A DNA stretch of 64,000 bases from Streptomyces sp. NBC_01317 (GTDB lineage Bacteria > Actinomycetota > Actinomycetes > Streptomycetales > Streptomycetaceae): NCBI RefSeq assembly GCF_035961655.1, contig NZ_CP108393.1, positions 3,207,501 to 3,271,500 of the forward strand, read 5' to 3'. The translations under genes were made by a program, and so were the position numbers. The notes below the pieces were generated by a model that saw nothing but the letters and a program-made list of their open reading frames with translations, was not told the origin of the DNA and searched no databases. Positions 1 to 7,849 of this stretch are shown here, in pieces (position 1 is the first letter of the stretch; the number at the start of each line of letters is the position of its first letter).

Positions 1-1243
1 CCAGCATCGCGGCGGCGGTGAACAGCTCCACGGCCACCGCGATCGCCTGTTCGTCCACGTCGAAATCGCCGCGGTGGAGGTCGTAGCGCGTGCTGTCGCC
101 GGGCGGCCGGACGCCGAGGCGGGCCATCGCGCCGGGGACCTGCTCCAGGTACCAGGAGAAATCCTCGCCGCCGAGGCTCTGCTCGGTGTCCTCGATCGCA
201 TACAACCCGCGGCGGGCGGTCTGCGCGTCCCGGAGCAGTTCGGTGACGACGACGTCGTTGACGACCGGCGGGACGCCCCGTACGTACGTCACCTCGGTCT
301 TGGCGTGATGCAGCGCGGCGATCTCGTCGACGGCCGCGTGGATCAGGTCGGGGGCGTCGTGCCAGGCGGAGAGCTCCAGGCAGCGGACCGTGCCGGACAG
401 CTCCGCGTGCTGCGGGATGACGTTGGCCGCGTGGCCCGATTCGATACGGCCCCAGGTCAGGACGAGCCCGGAACGGGCGTCGACCCGGCGGGCGAGCAGC
501 GCGGGCACCTCGGCGGCCACCTTGGCGATGGCGGTGATCAGGTCGGTGGTGAGGTGCGGGCGCGCGGTGTGGCCGCCCGGGCCGTCGAGGGAGACCTCCA
601 GGCGGTCGCAGGCGGAGGTGATGGGCCCGGCCCGCAGTGCGATGAGGCCGGCGTCCACCTTGGGGTCGCAGTGGACGGCGATGATCCGGCCGACGCCGAC
701 GAGGGCCCCGGAGTCGATGGCGGCGAGAGCGCCGCCGGGCATGACCTCCTCGGCGGGCTGGAAGATCAGCCGCACCGGGTTCGGCAGGAGGCCCCGGCGG
801 TGGAGGTCGGCGAGGACCAGTCCGGCGCCGAGGACGGCGGTGGTGTGCACGTCGTGGCCGCACGCGTGGGCGCGGTCGGGGATGGTGGAGCGGTACTCCA
901 CGCCCACCTTGGTGTCCGGAATGGGCAACGCGTCGATATCGCCACGGATCGCCAGCACGGGCCGCACGCCCTGCGCGGACACCCCGCCCGCCTCCCCGAT
1001 CTCCCCGATGTCACAGATGAGCCCGGTCCCACTGCCCAGCACCCGGGGCTCCAGCCCCGCCAGCTCCAGCCGCCGCTTGATCGCGGCGGTGGCGCGGAAC
1101 TCCTGATTGCCCAGCTCAGGGTGCATGTGCATGTCCCGGCGGAACGCGATCAGCTCGGCGCGCAACCCTTCGGGAAGCGCACCGGGCAACGCTGCTTCGC
1201 CGGCCGGGGGAACATCGGACTCACGGGACGTCAAGTGGTTCAC
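1..1243 (-). CDS. M20-family amidohydrolase, N-terminal part (runs off left edge)
   Basis: Cytosolic zinc amidohydrolase/aminoacylase of the M20 peptidase family, cleaving an N-acyl or peptide-like amide; the exact substrate cannot be told. About 414 residues are visible and the reading frame is still open at base 1. Seen in the translation: HMHPELG near residue 35, RGDIDALP near 110 and HACGHDVHTTAVLG near 125, which carry the family's metal ligands and general base. The start taken is GTG at 1243, followed by a clean family N-terminus. The Shine-Dalgarno in front is weak (AGAAG close to the GTG), so a slightly different start is possible. It stands alone here, with no co-directional partner on the visible side. 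Confidence 0.9.
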   Translation of the reverse strand, partial: MNHLTSRESDVPPAGEAALPGALPEGLRAELIAFRRDMHMHPELGNQEFRATAAIKRRLELAGLEPRVLGSGTGLICDIGEIGEAGGVSAQGVRPVLAIRGDIDALPIPDTKVGVEYRSTIPDRAHACGHDVHTTAVLGAGLVLADLHRRGLLPNPVRLIFQPAEEVMPGGALAAIDSGALVGVGRIIAVHCDPKVDAGLIALRAGPITSACDRLEVSLDGPGGHTARPHLTTDLITAIAKVAAEVPALLARRVDARSGLVLTWGRIESGHAANVIPQHAELSGTVRCLELSAWHDAPDLIHAAVDEIAALHHAKTEVTYVRGVPPVVNDVVVTELLRDAQTARRGLYAIEDTEQSLGGEDFSWYLEQVPGAMARLGVRPPGDSTRYDLHRGDFDVDEQAIAVAVELFTAAAML

Positions 1244-1805
1244 CTTCTGAAGATTAGGCCTCTTCCTAGGTCAACTACCCAGCGATCAACAAAAATTTCA
1301 GCCACACAGCCGAAAATTGGGCGAGCGGCCCGCATGGTGAGACGGCGGGGTGGGTAGAGCGGGCGTTCCCCACCCCGCGCTCCAGCCTCACCTGCCCTCC
1401 CGCACCCCATCGCCGCCGCCTCTCGTAGCGCTCCGCGTACGATGACTCCCGGTCCGGAGTCGGCCGTACGGTCCGTGGCCGGCTCATCCTGTGCGGTTCG
1501 GCCATGAGTGTCATGCACGAACCGCTGTCGGGCACGCAGCCGCTCCGCGGGCGGGCCGCGCGGACGGAAAACCATCTCGCCGAGGTGCTGCCCGGCCCGG
1601 AGCCCGGGGCGAAAATCCGGCCGCTCGGGGAAGCCAAGGCGACGATCGAGCGCCGGGCCCCCACGATCTGGCCCGCCTGGAGCACATCCGCGCACTACTC
1701 TCCGCGCAGGGATACGACACGGAGAACGCGGTCCTGGCCCTGTTCTCCCTGGCCGGCTTCCACTAGCCTCGGACTTTCACCACTTGGGCTGCGCAACGCT
1801 TGATT
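1244..1805. other. Gene-poor stretch with a possible coding remnant
   Basis: No intact gene is supported here. The right half, about 1630-1766 on the plus strand, has coding-like composition and, if one frameshift near 1660 is allowed, reads ATIERRAP then HDLARLEHIRALL and ends at a stop at 1764. That vaguely recalls the C-terminus of stand-alone nucleotidyltransferases, but the match is too weak to name. The stretch lies between the amidohydrolase and the left end of the insertion sequence, so it is probably decayed DNA at an insertion hot spot. Confidence 0.35.
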
Positions 1806-2092
1806 CCTAGCGTCGGAAGTGCCGCTGACGTGCGAGGCTGGGATTCGCGGAGGGTCCCGCCGGACGCGAGGATTCGAGCACTTCGTAGGTGAAGCGGAGT
1901 ATAGGAAGTCGCGCAAGTGGCTGCTCAGGACGAGATACGCTCGCAGCGATGAGGTCGCCCGCACGGTAAAGAACGGGACCCGGGGTGCGGACAGGGTCGT
2001 TTGCCTCATCACCGTCAGGCAGATCGAGTGCGTTGGCTGGACTGCTGAGAGTCACGCGAGTCGGCTGTCCAGCAGGTGATCCGCTCTACGAA

Positions 2093-2159
2093 AAGTGCCT
2101 CTGACCAGCAAGAATGAGGATTGTCGAGGTCCTTGTTCCTGCCACTGTCGGAGGCACTT
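2093..2159 (+). promoter_or_regulatory. Hairpin able to mask the transposase ribosome binding site
   Basis: AAGTGCCTCTGAC (2093-2105) can pair with GTCGGAGGCACTT (2147-2159), giving 13 pairs including one G-U. The right arm contains the GGAGG that serves the GTG start at 2165. In a transcript entering from outside the element both arms would be present and the site would be closed. This is the logic known for IS10 and IS50 protection from read-through. The role here is inferred from base pairing only. Confidence 0.55.
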
Positions 2160-2164
2160 CCCAG

Positions 2165-3544
2165 GTGAAGAAGAATACCGGGTCCTACCCACACGTCCGC
2201 GTGGGGGACGGTGGCCGTTCGGTGGTCTCGCAAGCCGGAGCGGTGCTGCTGGTCGAGACGATCCGCAAGTCTGGTCTGGACCGGGCTATATCAACGGCGT
2301 TGGGGCCGTGGCGCAAGCCGCGGGCGGTGCACAATCCGGGGAAGGTCCTGTTGGATGTCGCACTTGCGACGGCCATGGGTGGGGACTGCTTGGCTGATGT
2401 CGGGATGCTGCGGGCGGAACCGGGTGTGTTCGGGCTGGTGGCCTCCGATCCGACGGTCTCCCGGCTGGTCGATGCCCTGGCTGCGGCCGGGTCGAAAGCC
2501 CTGACCGCGATCCGAACGGCGCGAGCCGAAACCCGCAGTCGGGTCTGGGAGTTGGCCGGCGAGGACGGTCCGGCCGCCGACGGCCAGGTGATCGTGGACA
2601 TCGACGGAGTGCTGGTCCTCGCGCACTCCGAGAAGCAGGACGCGACCGCGACCTGGAAGAGGACCTTCGGCCACCATCCGCTCGTCGCGTTCGTCGACCA
2701 CGGCCAAGCCGGGTCTGGCGAGCCGGTGGCCGCGCTGCTGCGGCCCGGCAACGCCGGCTCCAACACCGCGAGTGATCACATCACCACCACGCAACTCGCC
2801 CTGGCACAACTGCCCAGACACCTGCGGCGGGGGCGCAAGACACTTATCCGCACCGATTCCGTCGGCGGCACCCACGCCTTCCTCGACTGGCTCACCCGTC
2901 GCGGCCGGTGGCTGTCGTATTCCGTCGGTATGACCATCACCGACGCCATCCACCAGGCCGTGCTGAAGATCCCGGAGAAGGGGTGGACGCCGGCCTACGA
3001 CGCCGACGGCATCGAGCGGCCCGGCGCCTGGGTCGCGGAGATCACCGACATACCCGACCTGAGCACCTGGCCGAAGGGCTTGCGGCTGATCGTCCGCAGG
3101 GAACGACCCCACCCCGGCGCCCAGCTCCGCTTCACCGACCTCGACGGACTGCGGCTCACCTGCTTCGCCACCAACACCACCGGCGGCCAGCTCGCCGACC
3201 TCGAACTCCGCCACCGCAGACGGGCCCGCTGCGAGGACCGCATCCGCAACGCCCGCGCCACGGGCCTGCGCAACCTGCCCCTGCACGACACCGCACAGAA
3301 CCGGATCTGGCTGGAGATCGTCTCCCTCGCCCTCGACCTCCTCGCCTGGATGCCGATGCTCGCCCTGACCGCGGAAACCCGCCGCTGGGAACCCAAGAAA
3401 CTCCGCCTGCGGCTGTTCTCCGCCGCCGCCCAACTCGTCACCACCGGCCGCAGCCGCTGGCTCCGCTTCACCACCCGGTGGCCCTGGACCGACGAGATCA
3501 CCCAGGCAATCGACCGACTCAATGCCTTGCCGAGCCCCGGCTGA
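2165..3544 (+). CDS. IS1380-family transposase
   Basis: DDE transposase that cuts and pastes the surrounding element. Visible acidic motifs are IVDIDGVLV (first Asp), LIRTDSVGG (second Asp) and CEDRIRNARATG (Glu with the family's basic helix), followed by a C-terminal helical region. The frame is open from an ATG at 2114, but the GTG at 2165 gives the family-typical VKKNTGS start and has GGAGG at 2150-2154, so 459 residues are preferred. No frameshift or internal stop is visible, so the protein looks intact and could be active. The Shine-Dalgarno lies inside one arm of an inverted repeat (see 2093-2159). Confidence 0.9.
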   Translation: MKKNTGSYPHVRVGDGGRSVVSQAGAVLLVETIRKSGLDRAISTALGPWRKPRAVHNPGKVLLDVALATAMGGDCLADVGMLRAEPGVFGLVASDPTVSRLVDALAAAGSKALTAIRTARAETRSRVWELAGEDGPAADGQVIVDIDGVLVLAHSEKQDATATWKRTFGHHPLVAFVDHGQAGSGEPVAALLRPGNAGSNTASDHITTTQLALAQLPRHLRRGRKTLIRTDSVGGTHAFLDWLTRRGRWLSYSVGMTITDAIHQAVLKIPEKGWTPAYDADGIERPGAWVAEITDIPDLSTWPKGLRLIVRRERPHPGAQLRFTDLDGLRLTCFATNTTGGQLADLELRHRRRARCEDRIRNARATGLRNLPLHDTAQNRIWLEIVSLALDLLAWMPMLALTAETRRWEPKKLRLRLFSAAAQLVTTGRSRWLRFTTRWPWTDEITQAIDRLNALPSPG

Positions 3545-3775
3545 CCCGCCACATCGACCGCCCCAACGATCGGCACCACCCACCGGAAAGTGGAACCCGG
3601 CGCCCACCCGACGCGACAACCGGGCCGTCAACGTGCCCCAACCCCCGAAAAAACCGCACCCCGCAAACACAGAACCCCCGTCAGCACACCGACGAGGACT
3701 CATGAACGATCGAGGCTAGGGCGGGTCCGCAAAGTGGCGTCAGGCCCGAAGTGTGCGGTCCACGGTGGCATCCGA

Positions 3776-3870
3776 GACCACGGGTCGGCCAGGTCCGGGC
3801 GCCGGTGGCGAGGCTACCGCGGCCGGGCAACGCGGGCAGCACTACCGCAGCCGACCACATCACCATGACG
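3776..3870 (+). pseudogene. Fragment of a second IS1380-type transposase gene
   Basis: This stretch lines up at the DNA level with the internal part of the intact transposase near 2695-2795, the part encoding VDHGQAGSGEPVAALLRPGN and the following ASDHITT. Shared blocks include gaccacgg, ccggtggc, cgggcaacgc and gaccacatcacca. Reading frames are broken and no start or stop remains. It sits directly outside the right end of the intact element, so two relatives inserted at or near one site and one decayed. Confidence 0.7.
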
Positions 3871-3921
3871 GACACAGCGGGATGATATGGCGCCCGGGAG
3901 GAAGTCAGGGTGCGGCCCCCG

Positions 3922-4254
3922 TCATCCATTGACCAGGTCGATGAACATCAAAATGGAAAGTGCGGCCACCGCGAGAAAGCGCAGCACAATGGTGCTGTCC
4001 ACAATGTTGCGCAGCACATCTCGTTTGTTCCCTCGGAAAATCCAAGTGATCAATAGCGAGCCGATCGCCAAGTAAGCCATCGTGGCGATGGTTTCACGCC
4101 CTTCCGGGCGATCCTTGACGCTCGGGTCGAGATCATATGATTCCGCGTACATAGCGAAGGAGAGCAGAAGCCAGCAGAAGGCGAAGAAAGCCGTGACAAC
4201 CGTTTCTGCGACGGTGAGACCGAGTCTGGTCCCAGGATTCAATCGATTGAGCAT
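3922..4254 (-). CDS. Small membrane protein of unknown function
   Basis: A 110-residue protein not recognised as a named family. It has three likely membrane helices: LTVAETVVTAFFAFCWLLLSFAMYAE cut short as VVTAFFAFCWLLLSFAMYA, then TMAYLAIGSLLITWIF, then FLAVAALSILMFIDLV, separated by charged loops. The start chosen is ATG 4254 because AGAGGA lies at a good distance upstream; a GTG at 4272 in the same frame has no such site. Base composition is less GC-rich than neighbouring core genes and A/T-ending codons are common, which fits a transferred gene beside the insertion sequence. No operon partner is visible. Confidence 0.6.
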   Translation of the reverse strand: MLNRLNPGTRLGLTVAETVVTAFFAFCWLLLSFAMYAESYDLDPSVKDRPEGRETIATMAYLAIGSLLITWIFRGNKRDVLRNIVDSTIVLRFLAVAALSILMFIDLVNG

Positions 4255-4284
4255 TGCGTGGATCCTCTTCACTGATCAGGCCGG

Positions 4285-4440
4285 TTGGTGGCCATGGGGA
4301 CCACTCCTGGTTTCCAGAACCACCGGCTGGAGCCCGGGGCGGCGATCCGCCCCTTGGCGGACTTCCACCAGGATCTGCTGCGGGTGGCGGCGGGGCGGTC
4401 CGACATGCTCCTGGTCGATCTGCCGACCCTCTACGGATTT
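4285..4440 (+). pseudogene. Possible coding remnant
   Basis: About 50 codons with strong G/C third positions, reading GTTPGFQNHRLEPGAAIRP and on to LLVDLPTLYG. The coding-like bias stops abruptly near 4440, after which the frame runs antisense to the SMI1/KNR4 remnant with unlike composition. There is no ribosome binding site in front. I read this as a fragment of a gene rearranged in this accessory patch; the family is not recognised. Confidence 0.3.
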
Positions 4441-4455
4441 GTACTGATCCGCCGG

Positions 4456-4969
4456 TCAGATAAAACTCGGGTGATACCACTCAATCGTGCGCGAATCTGG
4501 GCGCAACCGACAACGATAGGGACCGGCAGCGCCCCGCCCTCGGACCGCTTCATTCATTTCGGTCACCATCGCGGTCAGGGAAGTCCACGCAATCTCGTAT
4601 CCGCCAGTGCCGTGATCGAAGGCGAGCACGGCGCCGTGAGCCTGGTCGCGATGGTCCAGCATCAGTTCGTCGCCGGCGGAGGATCGCGCGAAAGGTATCC
4701 ATTGTTGATGCGCCGAGCAGCCTATGACGTACTGGCTGTCGCCCTCATCAATGCTCCATGGTGTCGTACCCGTTGTGAAGCATCAGGAGTTTCCGCAGGT
4801 CACCACGGAGAGGGAAAAGACCGCTCCCGATCTTGTCTACGTCATGGGCCTCTGCCGGCGGGCGCAGCGTCTCGTGGTTTTCGGGGGCGTTTTGGCGTAG
4901 CCATTCCTCGAAATGGCCCCAGGCCGTGACGAATGGGTCGCCGCCTGCTTTCCTTATCGGCTCATCCAC
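4456..4969 (-). pseudogene. SMI1/KNR4-family protein, frameshifted and shortened
   Basis: Two parts of an SMI1/KNR4-like protein, a fold common among bacterial immunity proteins of polymorphic toxins, lie in different frames. The N-terminal part starts at GTG 4969 and reads AWGHFEEWLRQNAPENHETL and later LRKLLMLHNGYDTMEH before a stop at about 4748. The second part is in a different frame from about 4744, reading EGDSQYVIGC, WIPFARSSAGDELMLDHR and IAWTSLTAMVTEMNEAV to a stop at 4456. Family members normally have several tens of residues between LHNG and the WxPFA motif, so a deletion probably accompanied the frameshift. Its position beside the insertion sequence agrees with decay. Confidence 0.65.
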
Positions 4970-4978
4970 GATCGAGGG

Positions 4979-5191
4979 TCAGCCGATCTGACCATGTGCG
5001 ATGCCGCGCACGAAGGCGGTGAACTGGGTGGGGGTGAACAACAGTGTGGGGCTCCCGGGGATCTTGCTGTCGCGCACCGCGCGGCTACCGTGGGGCAGGA
5101 CTGCGACCTCCAGGCAGTTGCCGTTGTTTCCGGAGTGGGAGGACTTCATCCACTCCGGCGCGGAGATCTGACCGGGTACGACATGTGACAT
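4979..5191 (-). CDS. DUF397 protein, partner of the upstream XRE regulator
   Basis: A 70-residue DUF397 protein with the typical core WMKSSHSGNNGNCLEVAVL, then VRDSKIPGSP and a C-terminal FTAFVRGI helix. In Streptomyces such proteins are encoded next to XRE/DUF5753 regulators (WhiJ-type pairs) and are thought to antagonise them or act with them in developmental and antibiotic control. ATG 5191 is preferred; a GTG at 5194 is three bases further up. It begins within a few bases of the XRE stop at 5198, so the two are translationally linked in one operon. Function is inferred from family and position. Confidence 0.85.
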   Translation of the reverse strand: MSHVVPGQISAPEWMKSSHSGNNGNCLEVAVLPHGSRAVRDSKIPGSPTLLFTPTQFTAFVRGIAHGQIG

Positions 5192-5197
5192 CACGAT

Positions 5198-6058
5198 CTA
5201 CACCATTTCCTTGAGGGCGTTCAAGATGAGTTCCTGTGACCTGCCGGCGTTTGCCGCCGCGATATTGAGCCGCCTGAAAAGCGTTGCATAGCTTTCCAGT
5301 TCGGAATCCTCTTCGTAGTACAGCGCGCTGGTGAGCGCCTCGGTATAAGCAATGTCGGTCTCCGTCGGGGCCGGGAAGTTCATGATGACGAACGGACCGA
5401 ACAGGCAGGCGTTCATGGGGTCTTCCCTCGGCAGTACCTGCAACTGCACATTCGACCGGTGACTCGCCTCGATCAGAGATTCCAGCTGCTCCTTCATCAC
5501 CGATTTGCCGCCGACACGTTGATGGAGGACGCTCTCCGCGATGATGACCCACAGCTGAAGCGGGTTGTCGCGCGTCAGGATCTTCGCGCGCTCCTGGCGC
5601 ACTTCGATCTGCACGTCCACCGCCTCCGGCGTGGAATGGGGCTCTTGCAGTTCGATCACCGCCTTGACGTACGCGGGGGTTTGCAGCAGCCCTGGGATCA
5701 ACTGGGTTTCCACATTGTAGATTTCCGCCGCGTCCCACTCGATGGCGACGTAAGCCGCATATGCGGAATCAACCGTGTTGACGTACCGCGACCACCAGCC
5801 TTTTCGCTTGGCCTCACGCGCCAACTCCTCGATGGCAGACCGCTCATCAGGGTCAGTCACCCCATAGGCATCCATCAGGGCACGAAGATCCGGCAGCCGC
5901 ACGCCCGACTGAGCGTTCTCGATGCGCCCCACCTTGGACTCGGCCGATCCGAGCACGAGTGACGCGTCGGCGTGCGTCAGACCGGCAGCGGTCCTGAGAT
6001 CGCGCAGTCGGCGCGCCAGGCGGCGCTGACGGATCGTCGGGTTGCTGTTGATGGGCAC
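5198..6058 (-). CDS. XRE-family regulator with DUF5753 domain
   Basis: DNA-binding regulator of 286 residues. Residues about 12-68 form a helix-turn-helix (LRDLRTAAGLTHADASLVLG, then SKVGRIENAQSGVRLPDL). Residues about 95-280 are the DUF5753 domain with the usual EWDAAEIYNVETQLIPGLLQ, RQERAKIL and LQVLPRE motifs. The start is GTG 6058 with GGAAGGTGGGG upstream. It is followed by its DUF397 partner and is divergent from the gene at 6220. A perfect inverted repeat overlapping a good -35 element in the shared promoter region is a likely binding site. The ligand or signal is unknown. Confidence 0.9.
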   Translation of the reverse strand: MPINSNPTIRQRRLARRLRDLRTAAGLTHADASLVLGSAESKVGRIENAQSGVRLPDLRALMDAYGVTDPDERSAIEELAREAKRKGWWSRYVNTVDSAYAAYVAIEWDAAEIYNVETQLIPGLLQTPAYVKAVIELQEPHSTPEAVDVQIEVRQERAKILTRDNPLQLWVIIAESVLHQRVGGKSVMKEQLESLIEASHRSNVQLQVLPREDPMNACLFGPFVIMNFPAPTETDIAYTEALTSALYYEEDSELESYATLFRRLNIAAANAGRSQELILNALKEMV

Positions 6059-6136
6059 GCTTGCCCCACCTTCCTGCGTCTTGTCGCGACAAGTCTGCCG
6101 CCCCGTGGCGGTGCGGGCAACAGCCTAGCCACTCAC

Positions 6137-6177
6137 TCAAGTGGGTACTTGACACTTTAGGTGGCCCGGCATGCAGA
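6137..6177 (+). promoter_or_regulatory. Palindromic operator overlapping a candidate promoter
   Basis: TCAAGT-GGGT-ACTTGA (6137-6152) is a perfect inverted repeat with 6-base arms. It overlaps a consensus -35 TTGACA (6149-6154); a weak -10 lies about 17 bases on, near 6172-6177. It sits between the divergent XRE gene and the gene starting at 6220, an expected place for an XRE operator that controls one or both sides. The assignment is inferred. Confidence 0.55.
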
Positions 6178-6219
6178 CTACCCATAGGAGGGTGTCCGTA
6201 CCCAATCCGAGGAGATGAC

Positions 6220-6852
6220 ATGAACGACGACGCGCCGCGTCGACCCGCTGTCGTGCCCTACATCACCGTCTGGAGTGCGGAGCGCACAGCTCCGCCCCTC
6301 GTGACAGCCCGGCGCGGCGGCGTCGCGTATCCCGACGAGATCCTTCAGGACCGCGACCAGGAAGGCGTCCTGTGGAGACGTGCTCCGCTCAAACAGGGCC
6401 AAGGACGGCCCGAGTTCGGTGGGGTTCACCCGCTGCGGCAGCGTCGGGCCATGCGGAAGCTGTTGTGCCAGGTGTGCGCGGGGCCCGCCGACCGCGACGA
6501 GTTAGGGGTGCTCTGGCTGTTCAGGGACGCGCGTGGCGACTGGCCCGGGTGGCCGGAGGACATGGCAGCGACACATCCGCCGGTGTGTCTGCCCTGCGCC
6601 GCGAAGTCCATTCGCGCCTGCCCCTACCTGCGCGGCGCATTTGTCGCCGTGCGTGTGCGGGAGCCTCGGGTCAGTGGGGTGCACGGGGCCCGTTACGTAC
6701 CAAGTGGGCCGCTTCCCAGGGCCGTTGAGGGGGTCACCCGCGCCTACACCGACCCCGATGTCCGCTGGGTCGTGGCCGCGCAGCTGGTCATGGGGCTGCA
6801 CGGCTGCACGTTGGTGCCACTCGGGGACGCGCTCGGTCTCGGTGGGGCGTGA
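6220..6852 (+). CDS. Cys-motif hypothetical protein divergent from the XRE/DUF397 pair
   Basis: A 210-residue protein, family not recognised. It shows two CxxC-type pairs, LCQVCAGPADRD (near residue 88) and VCLPCAAKSIRACPYL (near 126), which look like a zinc- or metal-binding treble. No signal peptide or membrane helix is visible, so it is probably cytosolic. Start ATG 6220 has GAGGAG upstream at good spacing. Similar unnamed proteins often accompany XRE/DUF5753-DUF397 pairs in actinomycetes, so it may be the regulated target. The C-terminal half is rich in Val and Arg and ends with LVPLGDALGLGGA. Confidence 0.75.
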   Translation: MNDDAPRRPAVVPYITVWSAERTAPPLVTARRGGVAYPDEILQDRDQEGVLWRRAPLKQGQGRPEFGGVHPLRQRRAMRKLLCQVCAGPADRDELGVLWLFRDARGDWPGWPEDMAATHPPVCLPCAAKSIRACPYLRGAFVAVRVREPRVSGVHGARYVPSGPLPRAVEGVTRAYTDPDVRWVVAAQLVMGLHGCTLVPLGDALGLGGA

Positions 6853-7132
6853 GGTGGGGGCGGAGGTGCCGGAGGTGCCGGCATAGGTACGGACCCATCC
6901 GGGTCGGAGCGGGACGGGGTGGGGTCAGGGTGTGGGCGGGGCGGCGGAGACCCGCCGCGAAGGGGCGGAGTCTGCTATGGCGCTGTGCGACCGGCTGCGA
7001 CGTTGCGCGGTGGTGAGGTCGCCGGTGGCGGAGTTTCTCGTACGAGTGAACGTGCCCCTGCGGTCTGGTCACCCATAGGAGTCGTTCGGCACTGTGGGTA
7101 GTCAAGTGTCAGGTGTGCAAGGGAGGTTCCTC

Positions 7133-7567
7133 ATGACGGTCTTCAGGAAATCGCGTGTTGTCGCCGTGGCGGCCGGTGCGGCGGTTGTGCTCGCCGCGGG
7201 TGCGGTCGCGGTCGCGGTGCCGGACAGGGCGCCCGCCGCCCCGGCCGCGGCTCCGGTCGCGGTGGCTCCGTACGCGCGGGCCGCGGCGGTCGTCGACGCG
7301 GCGGGCAAGCTCATCCGGGGAAAGGGCGTCACCTCGGTCCAGCGCAAGGGTGTGGGCGAGTACTGCGTGAACGTCTCGGCCTCCGGGTTCAACGTCACCA
7401 CCGCGGTGATCCTGGTGTCGCCGAACCTGAGCGCCGACCGGAACTCCATCATCGAGGTCGCGCGTTCCAAGCAGTCCGTGTGTGGGAGCAGTGCCAGCTC
7501 TGTACTGGTGCGCACCGCCAAGGGCCCCGCCCGCAAGAATCAGGCCTTCACCATGATCGTGGTCTGA
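7133..7567 (+). CDS. Small secreted protein of unknown function
   Basis: A 144-residue protein with a Sec signal (FRKSRVVAVAAGAAVVLAAG then an Ala/Pro-rich stretch), so it is exported. The mature part has exactly two cysteines, in EYCVNVSASG and SVCGSSASS, likely forming one disulfide. No catalytic motif is seen. Start ATG 7133 has GGGAGG at good spacing; an in-frame ATG at 7094 is without a site and would break the signal peptide. The upstream region shares ACCCATAGGAG with the region before 6220, hinting at common control. Confidence 0.8.
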   Translation: MTVFRKSRVVAVAAGAAVVLAAGAVAVAVPDRAPAAPAAAPVAVAPYARAAAVVDAAGKLIRGKGVTSVQRKGVGEYCVNVSASGFNVTTAVILVSPNLSADRNSIIEVARSKQSVCGSSASSVLVRTAKGPARKNQAFTMIVV

Positions 7568-7787
7568 CCCTGGCCGGACATCGGGCCCTGTCGGATGGTG
7601 AATCGTTCCCTCGGCCCGCCCCTGGCGCGGCGCCCGCGTGCGTGTCCATCGCTTCGCGAATATGGGTGGGGGTATCCAGTACACGCAGGACAAGGACGGC
7701 GGCTGGGGCTCGGACGACGACTAGCCGTCCGCTGCCTTGGGGGGTCTTCCGCCGCGCCCCGGGCAGCCGCACCGCTTCGGACACGAC

Positions 7788-7828
7788 AAGGCCCGTGACG
7801 CCTGAGGGATGCAGGCGACGCGGGCCTT
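7788..7828. terminator. Bidirectional terminator hairpin
   Basis: Arms AAGGCCCGTGACGCCTG (7788-7804) and CAGGCGACGCGGGCCTT (7812-7828) pair with two mismatches around a 7-base loop. It lies between the plus-strand secreted protein gene and the 3' end of the minus-strand glycan operon, so it can serve both. Confidence 0.85.
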
Positions 7829-7849
7829 CGTTGTGTGCGGTGCGGCCGG

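Larger units (their letters stand above)
1806..3720 (+). mobile_element. IS1380-family insertion sequence
   Basis: Insertion sequence carrying one transposase gene. The ends are inferred from an imperfect inverted repeat: CCTAGCGTCGGAAGTGC at 1806 and, read inward from the other side, CCTAGCCTCGATCGTTC ending at 3720. Nine of the first ten bases match, and CC...GG termini fit the family. No convincing target duplication is visible (GATT on the left, GCGG on the right), so the element may be old or the exact ends may be off by a few bases. About 300 bp of leader precede the transposase and 176 bp follow it. Confidence 0.7.

Noticed and set aside
74..1357. Long plus-strand reading frames opposite the amidohydrolase
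   Set aside because: They mirror the third-position GC bias of the minus-strand gene, show no family motifs and lack a ribosome binding site; the minus strand has clear M20 motifs.
1802..3724. Target-site duplication of the insertion sequence
   Set aside because: GATT and GCGG flanks do not match; no 4-9 bp direct repeat was found at the proposed ends.
4285..4929. A single 214-residue plus-strand protein
   Set aside because: Coding-like bias ends near 4440; beyond that it lies antisense to the recognisable SMI1/KNR4 remnant, so only the first part is kept as a possible fragment.
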